From: JADCRZ01 sp037718865
GTDB taxonomy: Bacteria > Bacteroidota > Bacteroidia > Chitinophagales > Chitinophagaceae
Reading direction: 5' to 3'
Assembly: GCA_037718865.1 (NCBI GenBank)
Contig: JBBJMP010000007.1
Location: 1 to 64,000, forward strand
Length of the DNA stretch: 64,000 bases
Positions within the stretch are counted from its first letter, which is position 1, and each line of letters starts with the position of its first letter. The notes under the pieces were generated by a model, which was not told the origin of the DNA, did no database searches, and worked only from the letters and a program-made list of their open reading frames with translations. This document shows, piece by piece, positions 47,248 to 57,186 of the stretch. The translations under genes were made by a program, and so were the position numbers.

Positions 47248-49110
47248 ATGAAGTTTGGGACACGTGTGTCTAAAAAGAAACCGGACACCAGGAAACACAT
47301 CGAAAAGATCACTCTAAAGGAGCGGATAGCAGCTTTCAGTCATCTGCCCGCTTTTTTTAAATTAGTATGGCAGGCAAGCCCATCTATCACAATAGCCAAT
47401 TCGCTTCTACGTATTGCAAAATCAATACTACCTCTGGCTATATTATACGTATCGAAACTTATTATTGACCAGGTAGTCATATTAAGCAATGGTGGTAATG
47501 CAGCCCAGGCTAACACATATTTATGGAAATTGGGACTATTGATTTTTGTGCTATTTATTTTAACTGATGCTTTAAACAAGGCCATTTCCTTTCTGGATAG
47601 TTCGCTGAGTGATTTATTTTCCAATTATACGTCAGTCCAGATTATGTCGCATGCCGCTACTCTTGATTTGGAACAATTTGAAGATTCTGCTTTCTATGAT
47701 AAACTTGAACGTGCCAGGCAGCAAACAGTCGGCCGCTCCATACTTTTGTCTCAAGTGCTGGGCCAGGTACAGGATTTAATAACGATAGGTTTTCTCGCGG
47801 CAGGGTTGGTAATATTTAATTACTGGCTTATTTTGCTTTTACTAATTTCTGTAATACCCGCTTTTTTAGGTGAATATTATTTCAACGGAAGACACTACTC
47901 CCTCATTCGTAGTCAAACTGAAGGACGTCGGGAACTGGAGTATATTCGTTTTGTTGGAGCCAGTTTTGAAACCGTTAAAGAGGTCAAGATATTTGACCTG
48001 TCGGATTTCCTTATTAATCGTTTTCGTAACCTGTCGAGTAAATTTTATATTGATAATCGACGCCTTAGCCTTAAGCGGGCTGTGGGAGGAACTTTACTCG
48101 GTCTGTTTGGATCCCTCGGTTTATTTTTAGCATTTTTCTTAATTATTCGATCTGTTCAAAGGGGAAGCGTATCAATAGGAGATCTTACTTTCCTGATTGG
48201 ATCTTTCCAGCAGATGAGAGGCTTGTTGGCGGGGCTAATGAGTAGCTTTAGCAGCGTTTCTCAAGGCGTGATTCATCTTAAAGATTTTTTTAATTTTTTT
48301 GATATTAAGCCTAAGATAAAAATATCACCCAACGCCAGATCCTTCCCTAATCCAATACGATCTGGGTTTACTTTTGAAAATGTTGGCTTTAAATATGAAA
48401 ATTCCAATCATTGGGCTAACCGACACTTAAACTTTACAATAGGTGTGGGAGAAAAATTGGCTTTGGTTGGAGAGAACGGCGCAGGTAAAACCACTTTGGT
48501 AAAGTTGTTGACACGTCTTTACGATCCTACTGAGGGACGCATTTTACTGGATGGCATTGATTTAAGAGAATACAATTTGACTGAGCTAAGAGGGCAGGTA
48601 GGAATTATTTTTCAGGACTTTCACCATTATCAGATGACCAGTTCGAAGAATATTGCCGTTGGTAATATTAAAGAAAGAGAGAACCACCCCCTTATAAAAA
48701 GTTCCGCGCAAAAAAGCCTTGCCAGTGTAATCATTGAAGCATTACCCAATACCTACAATCAAATACTGGGTAAATACTTTGAAAACGGTGTTGAGTTATC
48801 AGGAGGTGAATGGCAAAAAGTTGCTCTTGCAAGGGCTTATATGCGTGATGCCCAACTTTTAATTTTGGATGAACCTACAGCTGCTCTGGATGCAAAGGCT
48901 GAATATAAAGTTTTTCAACACTTTTCCGATCTAACAAAAGGTAAATCAGCAGTTTTGATTTCGCATCGATTCTGTACTGTCAGGATGGTAGACCGTATTT
49001 TGTTCCTTGAAAAGGGAGAATTGATTGAAATCGGGAGTCATGAAGAATTGGTAAAACTGGGTGGCCGTTATGCTGAGTTGTTTGAGCTTCAAGCAATGGG
49101 GTATAAATAA
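47248..49110 (+). CDS. ABC transporter, fused membrane and ATPase domains (probable peptide exporter)
   Basis: The 620-residue protein has an N-terminal transmembrane region (about residues 30-330, several hydrophobic spans) and a C-terminal ATPase with Walker A GENGAGKT (408-415), signature LSGGE (517-521), Walker B LILDEP (around D541) and H-loop SHRF. This is the half-transporter layout that works as a homodimer (MsbA/MdlB-like type I exporter). Its location between the PPTase and a free-standing NRPS protein makes export of, or self-resistance to, the NRPS product the likeliest role; that is inference from position. It is the only plus-strand gene in the NRPS region and is convergent with the A-T-TE gene. 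Confidence 0.9.
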   Translation: MKFGTRVSKKKPDTRKHIEKITLKERIAAFSHLPAFFKLVWQASPSITIANSLLRIAKSILPLAILYVSKLIIDQVVILSNGGNAAQANTYLWKLGLLIFVLFILTDALNKAISFLDSSLSDLFSNYTSVQIMSHAATLDLEQFEDSAFYDKLERARQQTVGRSILLSQVLGQVQDLITIGFLAAGLVIFNYWLILLLLISVIPAFLGEYYFNGRHYSLIRSQTEGRRELEYIRFVGASFETVKEVKIFDLSDFLINRFRNLSSKFYIDNRRLSLKRAVGGTLLGLFGSLGLFLAFFLIIRSVQRGSVSIGDLTFLIGSFQQMRGLLAGLMSSFSSVSQGVIHLKDFFNFFDIKPKIKISPNARSFPNPIRSGFTFENVGFKYENSNHWANRHLNFTIGVGEKLALVGENGAGKTTLVKLLTRLYDPTEGRILLDGIDLREYNLTELRGQVGIIFQDFHHYQMTSSKNIAVGNIKERENHPLIKSSAQKSLASVIIEALPNTYNQILGKYFENGVELSGGEWQKVALARAYMRDAQLLILDEPTAALDAKAEYKVFQHFSDLTKGKSAVLISHRFCTVRMVDRILFLEKGELIEIGSHEELVKLGGRYAELFELQAMGYK

Positions 49111-49131
49111 AAATCGACATGAAAGATTTTT
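49109..49131. terminator. Possible bidirectional terminator hairpin between convergent genes
   Basis: Seven base pairs AAAAATC/GATTTTT with a 9-base loop begin in the exporter stop codon. The stem is AT-rich with A and T runs on both sides, so it could end transcripts from either strand. It is weak. Confidence 0.35.
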
Positions 49132-49203
49132 CGCAATTAAAAAAAATACGCAACCGGGTGGGTTTGGTAAAATAAGGACTAGCGTGAGTGATTGATGAAA
49201 AAT

Positions 49204-52200
49204 TTACTTAACGTCTTCCTCGGCATACTGATCTTGCCAATCTGACCTTCCATTCAAATTTGTTTGAGATAGGCAATTTTTTAATTCCTGAGCCAGAAAC
49301 TGAACAAATGGCTCATACATGATTTTGTTACGATTTGAATGATTACCCGGGATATCATGGGTCTTTAAATGACCTTCTACCAGGGAGGACCATCCCAAAT
49401 GAGGGTGCCGATAAATTTTTGGTGATCTGAAAATGGTAAGCTGTCCCGGGTAAGGCCGCGGAGAATATGTTTCCAGGGCTACCTGCATTGCATCAATAAT
49501 ATAATATCTGCGGAGAGCTTCAGGCAAAGCGCGACCTTGAATAAAGTAAAACTTGTACCAAAGAGCCCGAATGGCAAGCTGAACCTTAAATTGTCCAACT
49601 TGCAATCTCCCAAGTAAGATGTTTCCTTTCAGGTTATGCCTTAATACCCGGAGGGGATAAAGCAACTTTTCTGTTGTCCCTAAGGCCTTTAACGTATTAA
49701 GGTGATCTACTTTTATTTTTTGAATAGACGTTGGTGAAATTCCATTAAAACTACCTAAAAAAGCAACCTTATCGCCTTGAAGGTGCAGTTGTTGGGCCAT
49801 TTCAAAAGCTATAATGGCGCCGAAACAATAACCTGCAATATGATAAGGACCGTTCGGTTGTACCGTACGAATTTCGCGGATATAGTGAGCAGCCATTTCT
49901 TCAAGATTGTAATATGGATCATCGTTTTCATTCAGCCCTTTCGCCTGCAGTCCATAAAGAGGCTGATCAATCCCTAAATGTTGGGATAGGTATTTGTAAA
50001 AAAGCACATTACCCCAGCCTCCATGCACACAAAACAAAGGCAATTTGGCCCCTTTCGGCTGAATCGGCACCAGAGATGACCAGGGCGCTACTTTTTCTTT
50101 CTCGCGGAGATAATCGGATAGTTTTTCGATAGTTGGGGCAAGCAACAGAATGGCTAAAGGGAGTTGCTTTCGGAAAGTCTTTCTTATCTGCGAAAACATA
50201 AGAGCGGCCCCAATAGAATTTCCTCCCAGTTCAAAGAAGTCATCCTGCACTCCGACTGGATGAGTATGCAGGCATTCTTCGAATATTTTTACCAATGCAA
50301 GTTCTATAGAATCCCTAGGTGCAACAACATTTCTCTCCGATTCCGCTCGCTGCTGATCGGGAACTGGTAAAGCGGCGCGATCGACCTTGCCATTGGCGTT
50401 CAGTGGCAGGCTTTTCATAAATATGAACACCGATGGCACCATGTATGCAGGCAGCATATGACTGAGGAAGACCCGCAAATCGCTTGTACTGGGTGTATGC
50501 TCCTGATTTGGGACAAGGTAAGCCAGTAAACGTTTGTTACCGGGTGAGTCCTCTCTGGCTATTACGACCATCTGTTGTATAGCCGGATGTTGACCCAGAG
50601 CTGCTTCTATTTCTCCTAACTCGATGCGATAACCCCGGATTTTAACCTGGTGATCAATGCGTCCCAAAAATACTATGTTGCCATTACTTAAAAATCGTGC
50701 TAAGTCCCCGGTTTTGTAAAGCCGGGCATACGGATCATCGCTAAAAGGATTTAAAATGAATCGCTCCTCAGTCAATTCAGGTCGGTTGAGGTAACCTCGG
50801 GCTACGCCTGCACCACCGATATATATTTCCCCTACAACGCCAATAGGACATAACAATTGATGTTTATCTAAAATATATATTTGAAGATTTGCAACAGGCT
50901 TCCCTATTGGCAGGGAGTTATACTTTTCTATATTGTCAGCATGATGATGGTATTCTGTAGCGGTTACTGTAGTCTCCGTAGGCCCATATTCATTATAAAA
51001 ATTTACCTTATTTTCCCAACATTTTGACAATTCTCTTTTACATACATCTCCTCCTGCAATCACTCTTTTTAAATATTGATAACTACCCGCATGTAAATTT
51101 TCAAGAAAAAAAGGTGTCGCATGCAAATGAGTAATCTTTTTCTCTTTCAAAAAATCTTCAAAAAGATCTATATTAAGTTGCAAACCTTCCCGAAATAAAA
51201 CAAGGGAAGCACCATTAAACAGTGCTAGGAATATTTGCTCCACTGACGCATCAAAGCAGTAATTAGAAAACTGTACTATTTTTTCATCACTGCTTATGTG
51301 GAAAAAATCGCTTTGGGCCGTTATTAAATTTACAACACCTCCATGTTCAATCATCACCCCTTTAGGCTTACCTGTCGAGCCTGAGGTATATATTACATAT
51401 GCCAGATTAGAAGGGACTGCGTTGTTTTCGAGATTGACTGTCGGTTGTTCAGCAATAATACTCCATTCATATTTTAAGTCCACAATTTTTGCGGTGTTCA
51501 CTTGGTCATTTAGCAATTCAATGCATTCTGTAGTGCTTAGTACTATTGAAGAATTAGTATCTTTCAGCATGTGTTGAATGCGGGTACGCGGATAATTTGG
51601 ATCTATGGGTACATAGGCTCCTCCGGCTTTTAATACTCCCAGTATTCCGATAATCATCTCCACGGACCGAACTATGCAGATGGGTACCAGCGTTTCTTCC
51701 TTCACGCCATTGTTTCTTAAGTAATGCGCAAGTTGGTTTGATCGCTCATTCAATTCGTTATAAGTCAGTTGCTGCTTCTCAAACATCACTGCCACGAAAT
51801 TCGGGGTCTTTATCACCTGCTCCTCAAACAATTCATGAATGCACTTATCATCAGGGTATTTAGTATAAGTATTGTTCCACTCAAAAAGCAGTTGATGCCT
51901 CTCGGCTTTGCTTAGGATAGGCAATTGGGAGATCCGTTGTTCCGGATTGGCAATTATTCCTTCCAGCAGAATTTTAAAATGCTCTGCCATCCTTGCGATA
52001 GTGTTAGCATCAAACAAGTTCATATTATATTCCCATACTCCAATTAATCCCTGCGGAGTGTCTTCTATAGACAAGCTTAAATCAATTAAAGGAGTCTGGT
52101 TCTCTTTAGTCCGAAAACTTTTTATTAAGCGATTAGCGTCTGTTTCGTTCACATTAAAGTCCTGATAAGAAAACATCACTTGGAATAGTGAAAGGTGATT

Positions 52201-52713
52201 TGATCCTCTTTCAGAAGACAACACTTCTACCAACCTTTCTAAAGACAAATCTTTATGAGCATAAGCGTCCAGGACCAGTTTTCGGATACGCACGAGCAAT
52301 TCCCGAAAACCAGGATTACCTGATAAATCCGTTCGCATCACCAATATGTTTTGCAGACTATCTTTCAATTTCCCCGTTTCACCAATACTACATTCTGCTA
52401 TAGGATGACCTATTGCAATGTCTTCCTGGTTTGTGTATCGATGTAGTAGCGTGTTGAAAGCCGCCAGCAATGTCATAAACAGCGTAGTGTCGGATTGCTT
52501 ACTCAATTGGTTTAAGGAAGCACTAAAAATCGTCGATAGCGAAAAGGAGAGTGAAGCTCCCTGATAGGAGGGCTCGGATGGGCGAAGATGATCTGTGGGT
52601 AATTCCAGCAGAGGAGGAACACCTGCCAGTTGTTGTTTCCAATAGGAAAGAAGGTCTTCAAAAACTTCTTTCTGGTTGTTCAATGGATGTATCACTACTT
52701 GCTTGCTAAGCAT
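49204..52713 (-). CDS. Free-standing NRPS protein: truncated C-A-T-TE
   Basis: The ATG at 52713 is preferred; an in-frame GTG lies one codon upstream at 52716. Residues 1 to about 270 correspond only to the C-terminal half of a condensation domain. The HHxxxDG half is absent, and the upstream 376 bp are too short to hold it, so condensation is not expected. The A domain reads DAEHIGEVTK, with Glu at positions 239 and 322, which could suit a basic substrate; I do not recognise an exact match. The T domain has Ser833 in GGNS. The thioesterase (about 860-1150) has GYCFG, so Cys963 replaces the usual Ser nucleophile. The protein may load, modify and release a single amino acid or act in trans on the main assembly line, for instance presenting a residue to the CmlA-like hydroxylase. 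It is convergent with the exporter and divergent from the secreted-protein gene. Confidence 0.88.
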   Translation of the reverse strand: MLSKQVVIHPLNNQKEVFEDLLSYWKQQLAGVPPLLELPTDHLRPSEPSYQGASLSFSLSTIFSASLNQLSKQSDTTLFMTLLAAFNTLLHRYTNQEDIAIGHPIAECSIGETGKLKDSLQNILVMRTDLSGNPGFRELLVRIRKLVLDAYAHKDLSLERLVEVLSSERGSNHLSLFQVMFSYQDFNVNETDANRLIKSFRTKENQTPLIDLSLSIEDTPQGLIGVWEYNMNLFDANTIARMAEHFKILLEGIIANPEQRISQLPILSKAERHQLLFEWNNTYTKYPDDKCIHELFEEQVIKTPNFVAVMFEKQQLTYNELNERSNQLAHYLRNNGVKEETLVPICIVRSVEMIIGILGVLKAGGAYVPIDPNYPRTRIQHMLKDTNSSIVLSTTECIELLNDQVNTAKIVDLKYEWSIIAEQPTVNLENNAVPSNLAYVIYTSGSTGKPKGVMIEHGGVVNLITAQSDFFHISSDEKIVQFSNYCFDASVEQIFLALFNGASLVLFREGLQLNIDLFEDFLKEKKITHLHATPFFLENLHAGSYQYLKRVIAGGDVCKRELSKCWENKVNFYNEYGPTETTVTATEYHHHADNIEKYNSLPIGKPVANLQIYILDKHQLLCPIGVVGEIYIGGAGVARGYLNRPELTEERFILNPFSDDPYARLYKTGDLARFLSNGNIVFLGRIDHQVKIRGYRIELGEIEAALGQHPAIQQMVVIAREDSPGNKRLLAYLVPNQEHTPSTSDLRVFLSHMLPAYMVPSVFIFMKSLPLNANGKVDRAALPVPDQQRAESERNVVAPRDSIELALVKIFEECLHTHPVGVQDDFFELGGNSIGAALMFSQIRKTFRKQLPLAILLLAPTIEKLSDYLREKEKVAPWSSLVPIQPKGAKLPLFCVHGGWGNVLFYKYLSQHLGIDQPLYGLQAKGLNENDDPYYNLEEMAAHYIREIRTVQPNGPYHIAGYCFGAIIAFEMAQQLHLQGDKVAFLGSFNGISPTSIQKIKVDHLNTLKALGTTEKLLYPLRVLRHNLKGNILLGRLQVGQFKVQLAIRALWYKFYFIQGRALPEALRRYYIIDAMQVALETYSPRPYPGQLTIFRSPKIYRHPHLGWSSLVEGHLKTHDIPGNHSNRNKIMYEPFVQFLAQELKNCLSQTNLNGRSDWQDQYAEEDVK

Positions 52714-53092
52714 CACTAATAGGTTGAATGAATTTTATTATTTAATAGTACTGGTAAGTTGAGATAGGCACTTGTAACTCCAGGGGAGATTAATGGCGAT
52801 TTTTCAAAGGAGATGGAGTTGGCAGTATTAGTATAGGAACAAGATAATGGATTTATTTTATACAGTAATTTCCCCAAGCGTTTAAATTTAATTGAAAAAC
52901 GTTAATCAGATTTAATTCAGCATGTATAGAGTAACGCACTGTTTGCAAGAAGCTATGCCATGCTCTGCACAGTCTAAATAAAGGATCAACATCATTACAG
53001 AAAATGCTTGTAACGCCCTTACAAAAAATTAGTTTATCACAATATTTCGCACCGTTTGATGTTATGTAGCGAGTAAATAAATCCGTATCCTA
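52714..53092. promoter_or_regulatory. Divergent intergenic region, promoters for A-T-TE and secreted-protein genes
   Basis: About 380 bp separate two divergent starts. For the plus-strand gene, TTG at 53008-53010 followed after 19 bp by TAGTTTAT (53030-53037) is a weak match to the Bacteroidota TTTG / TAnnTTTG promoter; it would place transcription start near 53044. No promoter could be assigned to the minus-strand gene, and no remnant of the missing condensation-domain half was seen. Confidence 0.35.
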
Positions 53093-56000
53093 ATGCTTTC
53101 AAAAATCTTACACATTTTGTGTGTATTCTTATGTTTTGCCTTACCAAAAATGGTATCCGGCCAGGAAGAAGTTCCCTTTTCATTTACGCTGAATAGTAGT
53201 GCCTCGACAAGTGCGGGTGTATTTAAACGCGACGGAACGCTGGTCAAGACACTGTGGAGTGGAATAAAGTACACTGCAGGAAGTCATAGTCAGTCGTGGG
53301 ATGGAACCGATGATGAGGGCAGACTTGCTCCTGGTGACAACTATGACATACGCGTTCTTTCAAACAATGTTAAATATACCTGGGAGGGCGTCGTGGGTAA
53401 TACTTCTGAGAATCTCACCGGTTCTACAGTGCACCATTTTACGCAGGGGTTCATGCATGGTATGGCAATCAGCGGCACAAAGGCTTTTTTCTGTACGGAG
53501 TACGATGAAGGTTTCCCCGCTCAATCGAGGTTTAACACGTCTAACCCTCAGGTAAAGTTTTATGTAAGGCCGGTTCATGGCGGAGGAAAAGGACAATCAA
53601 CCGTTCAGGTTGCTACCGATGATACCAATGTATTTTGGGCAGGCATCGACCCTTACTCCCCTGGTACCTCATTTGTCTTTGCTACAAAAGTCAGCGATGA
53701 CACCGAAGTTTCTTTTCCAAACGGAGCACCTCTGTCAACCACTATCGGGCCCCGGTACGCAAGCGTTATCAATAATATTAGTAATGGCGCTTCTTTTATT
53801 TCGGGCATGGCTGTTCAAAAATCGCGCAACTACCTTTTCGTTGCCCGAAGATACGCTAACACAGTTCATGTCATTAACAAGACTACTGGGGCAATTGTGC
53901 AAACGGTTTCTGTTACTGCACCAAGAGCGCTAGCTGTTGATAGTAACGACAACCTTTGGATGATCTCGGGAACTACAACCGTGGCTAAATATGCTATAAA
54001 CGCAAATGGCTCGCTCGCACCACCATCTATTACTCTTGCCGGTCTTGTTAAACCTTTAGCTTTGGCAGTATCTCCGAACAATGCTTCAGTCGTAGTGGCT
54101 GATGGAGGGACAAGCCAGCAACTCAAAGCGTTTGACAATGCGGGCGGAAGCTTATCATGGACGTATGGACAGGCCGGGGGTTATGCCAATGACCCAACGG
54201 TAGCAGACGATAAATTTTTCTTTAATGACCTGAAAATTCTTTACTCCACTGACGTTGGACTAACCTTTATCGCTTTTCAACCTGACGGTTCATTTTGGGT
54301 AGGAGACACAGGCAATTGCAGGATGCAGCATTTTTCGTCCAATCGCGTACTTGTTGATCGGATCATGAACGTAGGTTACTTTTATAGTTGCTTTACAGAC
54401 CCCAATGACACAAAACGCATATTTGCAAACTATTTAGAATTTGAAAGAGACTTTTCTGTTGCTTTAGGCCCTAATAACGGTTCATGGAAGCTTGCTAAAA
54501 ACTGGGGGTATGGTATTCCCCCGGTCTATGATGATCAATTCAACCGGCTACGCTCTGTTGTTACTTTGAGCAACGGCAGAACATATGCGTTTCTGGTAAA
54601 CTCTGCTGCTATTCCGAATCCTACCTATGTTTTGGTTGAATTAACATCAACAGGTACCAGGGTTACCAATATACAAATTGATTTAAATTTTAAAATATAT
54701 CCCGACGGGTCGCTAAGGTCAATAGTAAATTCTAACTTAGGCGTCGCCACTGAATTTAAAACCCAATTATTAACCGGCTTTGACGGTAATAATAACCCAG
54801 TATGGGGGGCTCCAACAGCTTATGCAACAACTCCGGCGTTGACCAAAATGGATCCGGTAACAATCGATGGACGCCAAAATCCCGGGGAAGTTTCCACAAA
54901 CAATGTTGCGGTAACGTTTTGCGCTGATAAAGAAAATGCAGGCAGGCATGTGGGCTTCCATCTTGGCGGTGTGTCTGTCGGAGATAATAAGTGGTTATGG
55001 CGTACTTCAATAGCGACATTTGTCGATTATAAAGGCCCTTACCCGGATGATGGCTCTTTTGACATTGGAAATAGCGTAGTTTATTCAGGCAGCTTCCATC
55101 AGGTAGTTGGGAGGAATATTTTTTGGGGTTATAATGGCGAGTTCTGGAAGAATACCCAGGTTAATAAATACAATCATTATTACGATAATGGTTTAATGCT
55201 AGGACAATTTGGGGCGGACGGCTCAGAATCAGACCTGGAGGCCGCACCCGAAATGGCGGGGAATTCAAAATCAGGTACATTCATAAAGGTTGGTAATGAC
55301 ATTTATATGCATCATTGTGATGAAAGTTATCATGGCGGGATATTAGAATGGAAAATAAGCGACTTAAATACAATTGCCGAACAAACAATACCCGTCACCC
55401 TTACAACAACAGCACATGGGGTGGATGCAAAATATTATGATGGCAGTAATTTAAATAACGTTAACCTGAAAAAATCACGGACAAACGCGATTATAGAGTT
55501 AGGGAATTTGCCTTCAGAATTATCAAATGCATCAAACTTTTCTGTTCGCTGGGAAGGTTTTATAGAACCAACAACTTCTGACAACTACACATTACACACA
55601 AATACAGACGAAAAGGTCAGGCTTTGGATTGATGGCGATTTGATTATAGATAGCTGGTCAAATGCAGCACAGACGGAGTTTAGCAGCGGTGCAATTGCAC
55701 TAACGGCAAACATTCGGTATCCTATTCGTATGGAATACGCCAACACCACCGGAACAAGCAACGCCTCCCTGTCCTGGTCAAGTCCCAGCCAGTCAAAGCA
55801 GTCGATCCCTTCGATAAATTTATTTCCTGCAAATGCTTCGGATACTTCTACTGTGGTCGATCTGATGGAAGGGTTGCACTTCAACTCAGCTTTGCAGGAT
55901 GGAATGTATGGATGGAGTCGAAATCCTGCTAGTGAAAATTTGGTCAACCCATCGAACGACTGGTGGAGTGCGCGAACAAATGTTCAAACATTTAAAGAAA

Positions 56001-57031
56001 TATGGCCGGATATACAAATTGAATTAAGACCTGGAACACCTGCGGGTACAAGCGTGACGCGTGACTTAGGCAATAAAACCAATCTTAACCAGTGGTCAAT
56101 ATCAGGCAAGATAGCCTGGGCCGAAATTGCAGAATGGACTTCGAATTTCTTTGAAATTTTAGATAATAACAATAAGGTGATTGCACGTATAGCTCATAAC
56201 ATGAGCAATTACCCTAATAAGGCGATTTATGCCAATAATGTCATTGTTGCAGAGGGAGAAATGGGCATAATAGGCCCTCAATTGGCTAATCTGCAGTCCA
56301 TCTCCATTACAGCCAATTATAACGGGGTGACATTTCAGGTAGGTGCTTATCCGCCAATAACAATTGCCCCGCTCGATCCTGCAAGCAATTGGAAAAATCC
56401 TAAAACAATGCGCGTTTATTTTGAAAGTACAGATGGCAAAGGGCATATGGTTGATATTGCTGAGATGCTCTTCTTTACTAATACTACAAATATGGTATTA
56501 CCGGTTAATCTTTTGTCGCTTGAAGCAAAATGGATTGAGGATGACGTAAACCTTTCATGGAAAACTTCTGACGAAATAAATATCAAGTCTTATACCATAG
56601 AAAGAAGCGATGATGGCAGGAATTTCGATATATTAGGCAGCGAAGATGCAAAAAACTCTGCCGGAAATCATAAATATAATTTTATTGATACTGATGCACT
56701 ATATGGTACCGCCTACTACAGGATAAAAATCAACAACACTGATGGAACATTTGTAAACAGCCGGATTGCTTCTCTAAAACGAAATACATCCGGAAAACTA
56801 ATAACTTATCCCAATCCTGTACATAGTAATTTAAACGTTCAGTACCCGTCGGAAACAGGAGCCCGTTCCCTGAGTATTCTTACAGCAGATGGCCAAATGA
56901 TCAAAACATTTTCTCTGACGGCGGGAAGTACGCAAACTTCGTTTGGTGCTCAATTCCTTAAGCCGGGTGTTTATTTTCTTGAATACAAAAATGCTTCTTC
57001 CAAAGTTATTGCAAGGATTATTAAAGAATAA
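53093..57031 (+). CDS. Large secreted protein with PA14 domain and type IX secretion sorting domain
   Basis: The 1312-residue protein starts with a signal peptide (hydrophobic residues 5-20, probable cleavage near VSG-QEE). An N-terminal FlgD-like beta domain (about 30-100; WDGTDDEGR) is followed by a region with beta-propeller-like repeats (about 100-500, e.g. LAVDSNDNLW, LAVSPNN, FWVGDTGNCRMQ). A PA14 domain lies at about 775-912 (AKYYDGSNL; EKVRLWIDGDLI), then a fibronectin-like stretch (about 1140-1225), and a C-terminal sorting domain at about 1235-1312 (YPNPVHSNLNV; LKPGVYFLEY), the signal for type IX secretion in Bacteroidota. PA14 domains often bind sugars, so a surface carbohydrate-related role is possible, but no catalytic domain is recognised. 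Nothing ties it to the NRPS cluster except adjacency. Confidence 0.88.
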   Translation: MLSKILHILCVFLCFALPKMVSGQEEVPFSFTLNSSASTSAGVFKRDGTLVKTLWSGIKYTAGSHSQSWDGTDDEGRLAPGDNYDIRVLSNNVKYTWEGVVGNTSENLTGSTVHHFTQGFMHGMAISGTKAFFCTEYDEGFPAQSRFNTSNPQVKFYVRPVHGGGKGQSTVQVATDDTNVFWAGIDPYSPGTSFVFATKVSDDTEVSFPNGAPLSTTIGPRYASVINNISNGASFISGMAVQKSRNYLFVARRYANTVHVINKTTGAIVQTVSVTAPRALAVDSNDNLWMISGTTTVAKYAINANGSLAPPSITLAGLVKPLALAVSPNNASVVVADGGTSQQLKAFDNAGGSLSWTYGQAGGYANDPTVADDKFFFNDLKILYSTDVGLTFIAFQPDGSFWVGDTGNCRMQHFSSNRVLVDRIMNVGYFYSCFTDPNDTKRIFANYLEFERDFSVALGPNNGSWKLAKNWGYGIPPVYDDQFNRLRSVVTLSNGRTYAFLVNSAAIPNPTYVLVELTSTGTRVTNIQIDLNFKIYPDGSLRSIVNSNLGVATEFKTQLLTGFDGNNNPVWGAPTAYATTPALTKMDPVTIDGRQNPGEVSTNNVAVTFCADKENAGRHVGFHLGGVSVGDNKWLWRTSIATFVDYKGPYPDDGSFDIGNSVVYSGSFHQVVGRNIFWGYNGEFWKNTQVNKYNHYYDNGLMLGQFGADGSESDLEAAPEMAGNSKSGTFIKVGNDIYMHHCDESYHGGILEWKISDLNTIAEQTIPVTLTTTAHGVDAKYYDGSNLNNVNLKKSRTNAIIELGNLPSELSNASNFSVRWEGFIEPTTSDNYTLHTNTDEKVRLWIDGDLIIDSWSNAAQTEFSSGAIALTANIRYPIRMEYANTTGTSNASLSWSSPSQSKQSIPSINLFPANASDTSTVVDLMEGLHFNSALQDGMYGWSRNPASENLVNPSNDWWSARTNVQTFKEIWPDIQIELRPGTPAGTSVTRDLGNKTNLNQWSISGKIAWAEIAEWTSNFFEILDNNNKVIARIAHNMSNYPNKAIYANNVIVAEGEMGIIGPQLANLQSISITANYNGVTFQVGAYPPITIAPLDPASNWKNPKTMRVYFESTDGKGHMVDIAEMLFFTNTTNMVLPVNLLSLEAKWIEDDVNLSWKTSDEINIKSYTIERSDDGRNFDILGSEDAKNSAGNHKYNFIDTDALYGTAYYRIKINNTDGTFVNSRIASLKRNTSGKLITYPNPVHSNLNVQYPSETGARSLSILTADGQMIKTFSLTAGSTQTSFGAQFLKPGVYFLEYKNASSKVIARIIKE

Positions 57032-57100
57032 TCGTTACCGTCTCAGGATTAGGATCTTATATCCTGATCGCCAGGCATAATTCCATACACCAACAATATC

Positions 57101-57140
57101 ATGGACTAGCCCCTCTCTGAGGCATGGTCCATTTTTATTT
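57101..57140 (+). terminator. Rho-independent terminator after the secreted-protein gene
   Basis: An imperfect inverted repeat (ATGGAC at 57101-57106 pairing with GTCCAT at 57127-57132, extended inward by GCC/GGC) is followed directly by a T-rich run. It lies 70 bp after the stop of the plus-strand gene and just before the end of the convergent deacetylase gene. Confidence 0.6.
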
Positions 57141-57186
57141 GCTTTCAGGCGTGGGTCTCACCACTTTACCACGGCCTCATCGAATA

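Noticed and set aside
53062..56549. Short open frames on both strands within the secreted-protein gene
   Set aside because: They overlap a clear 1312-residue coding sequence with signal peptide and sorting domain.
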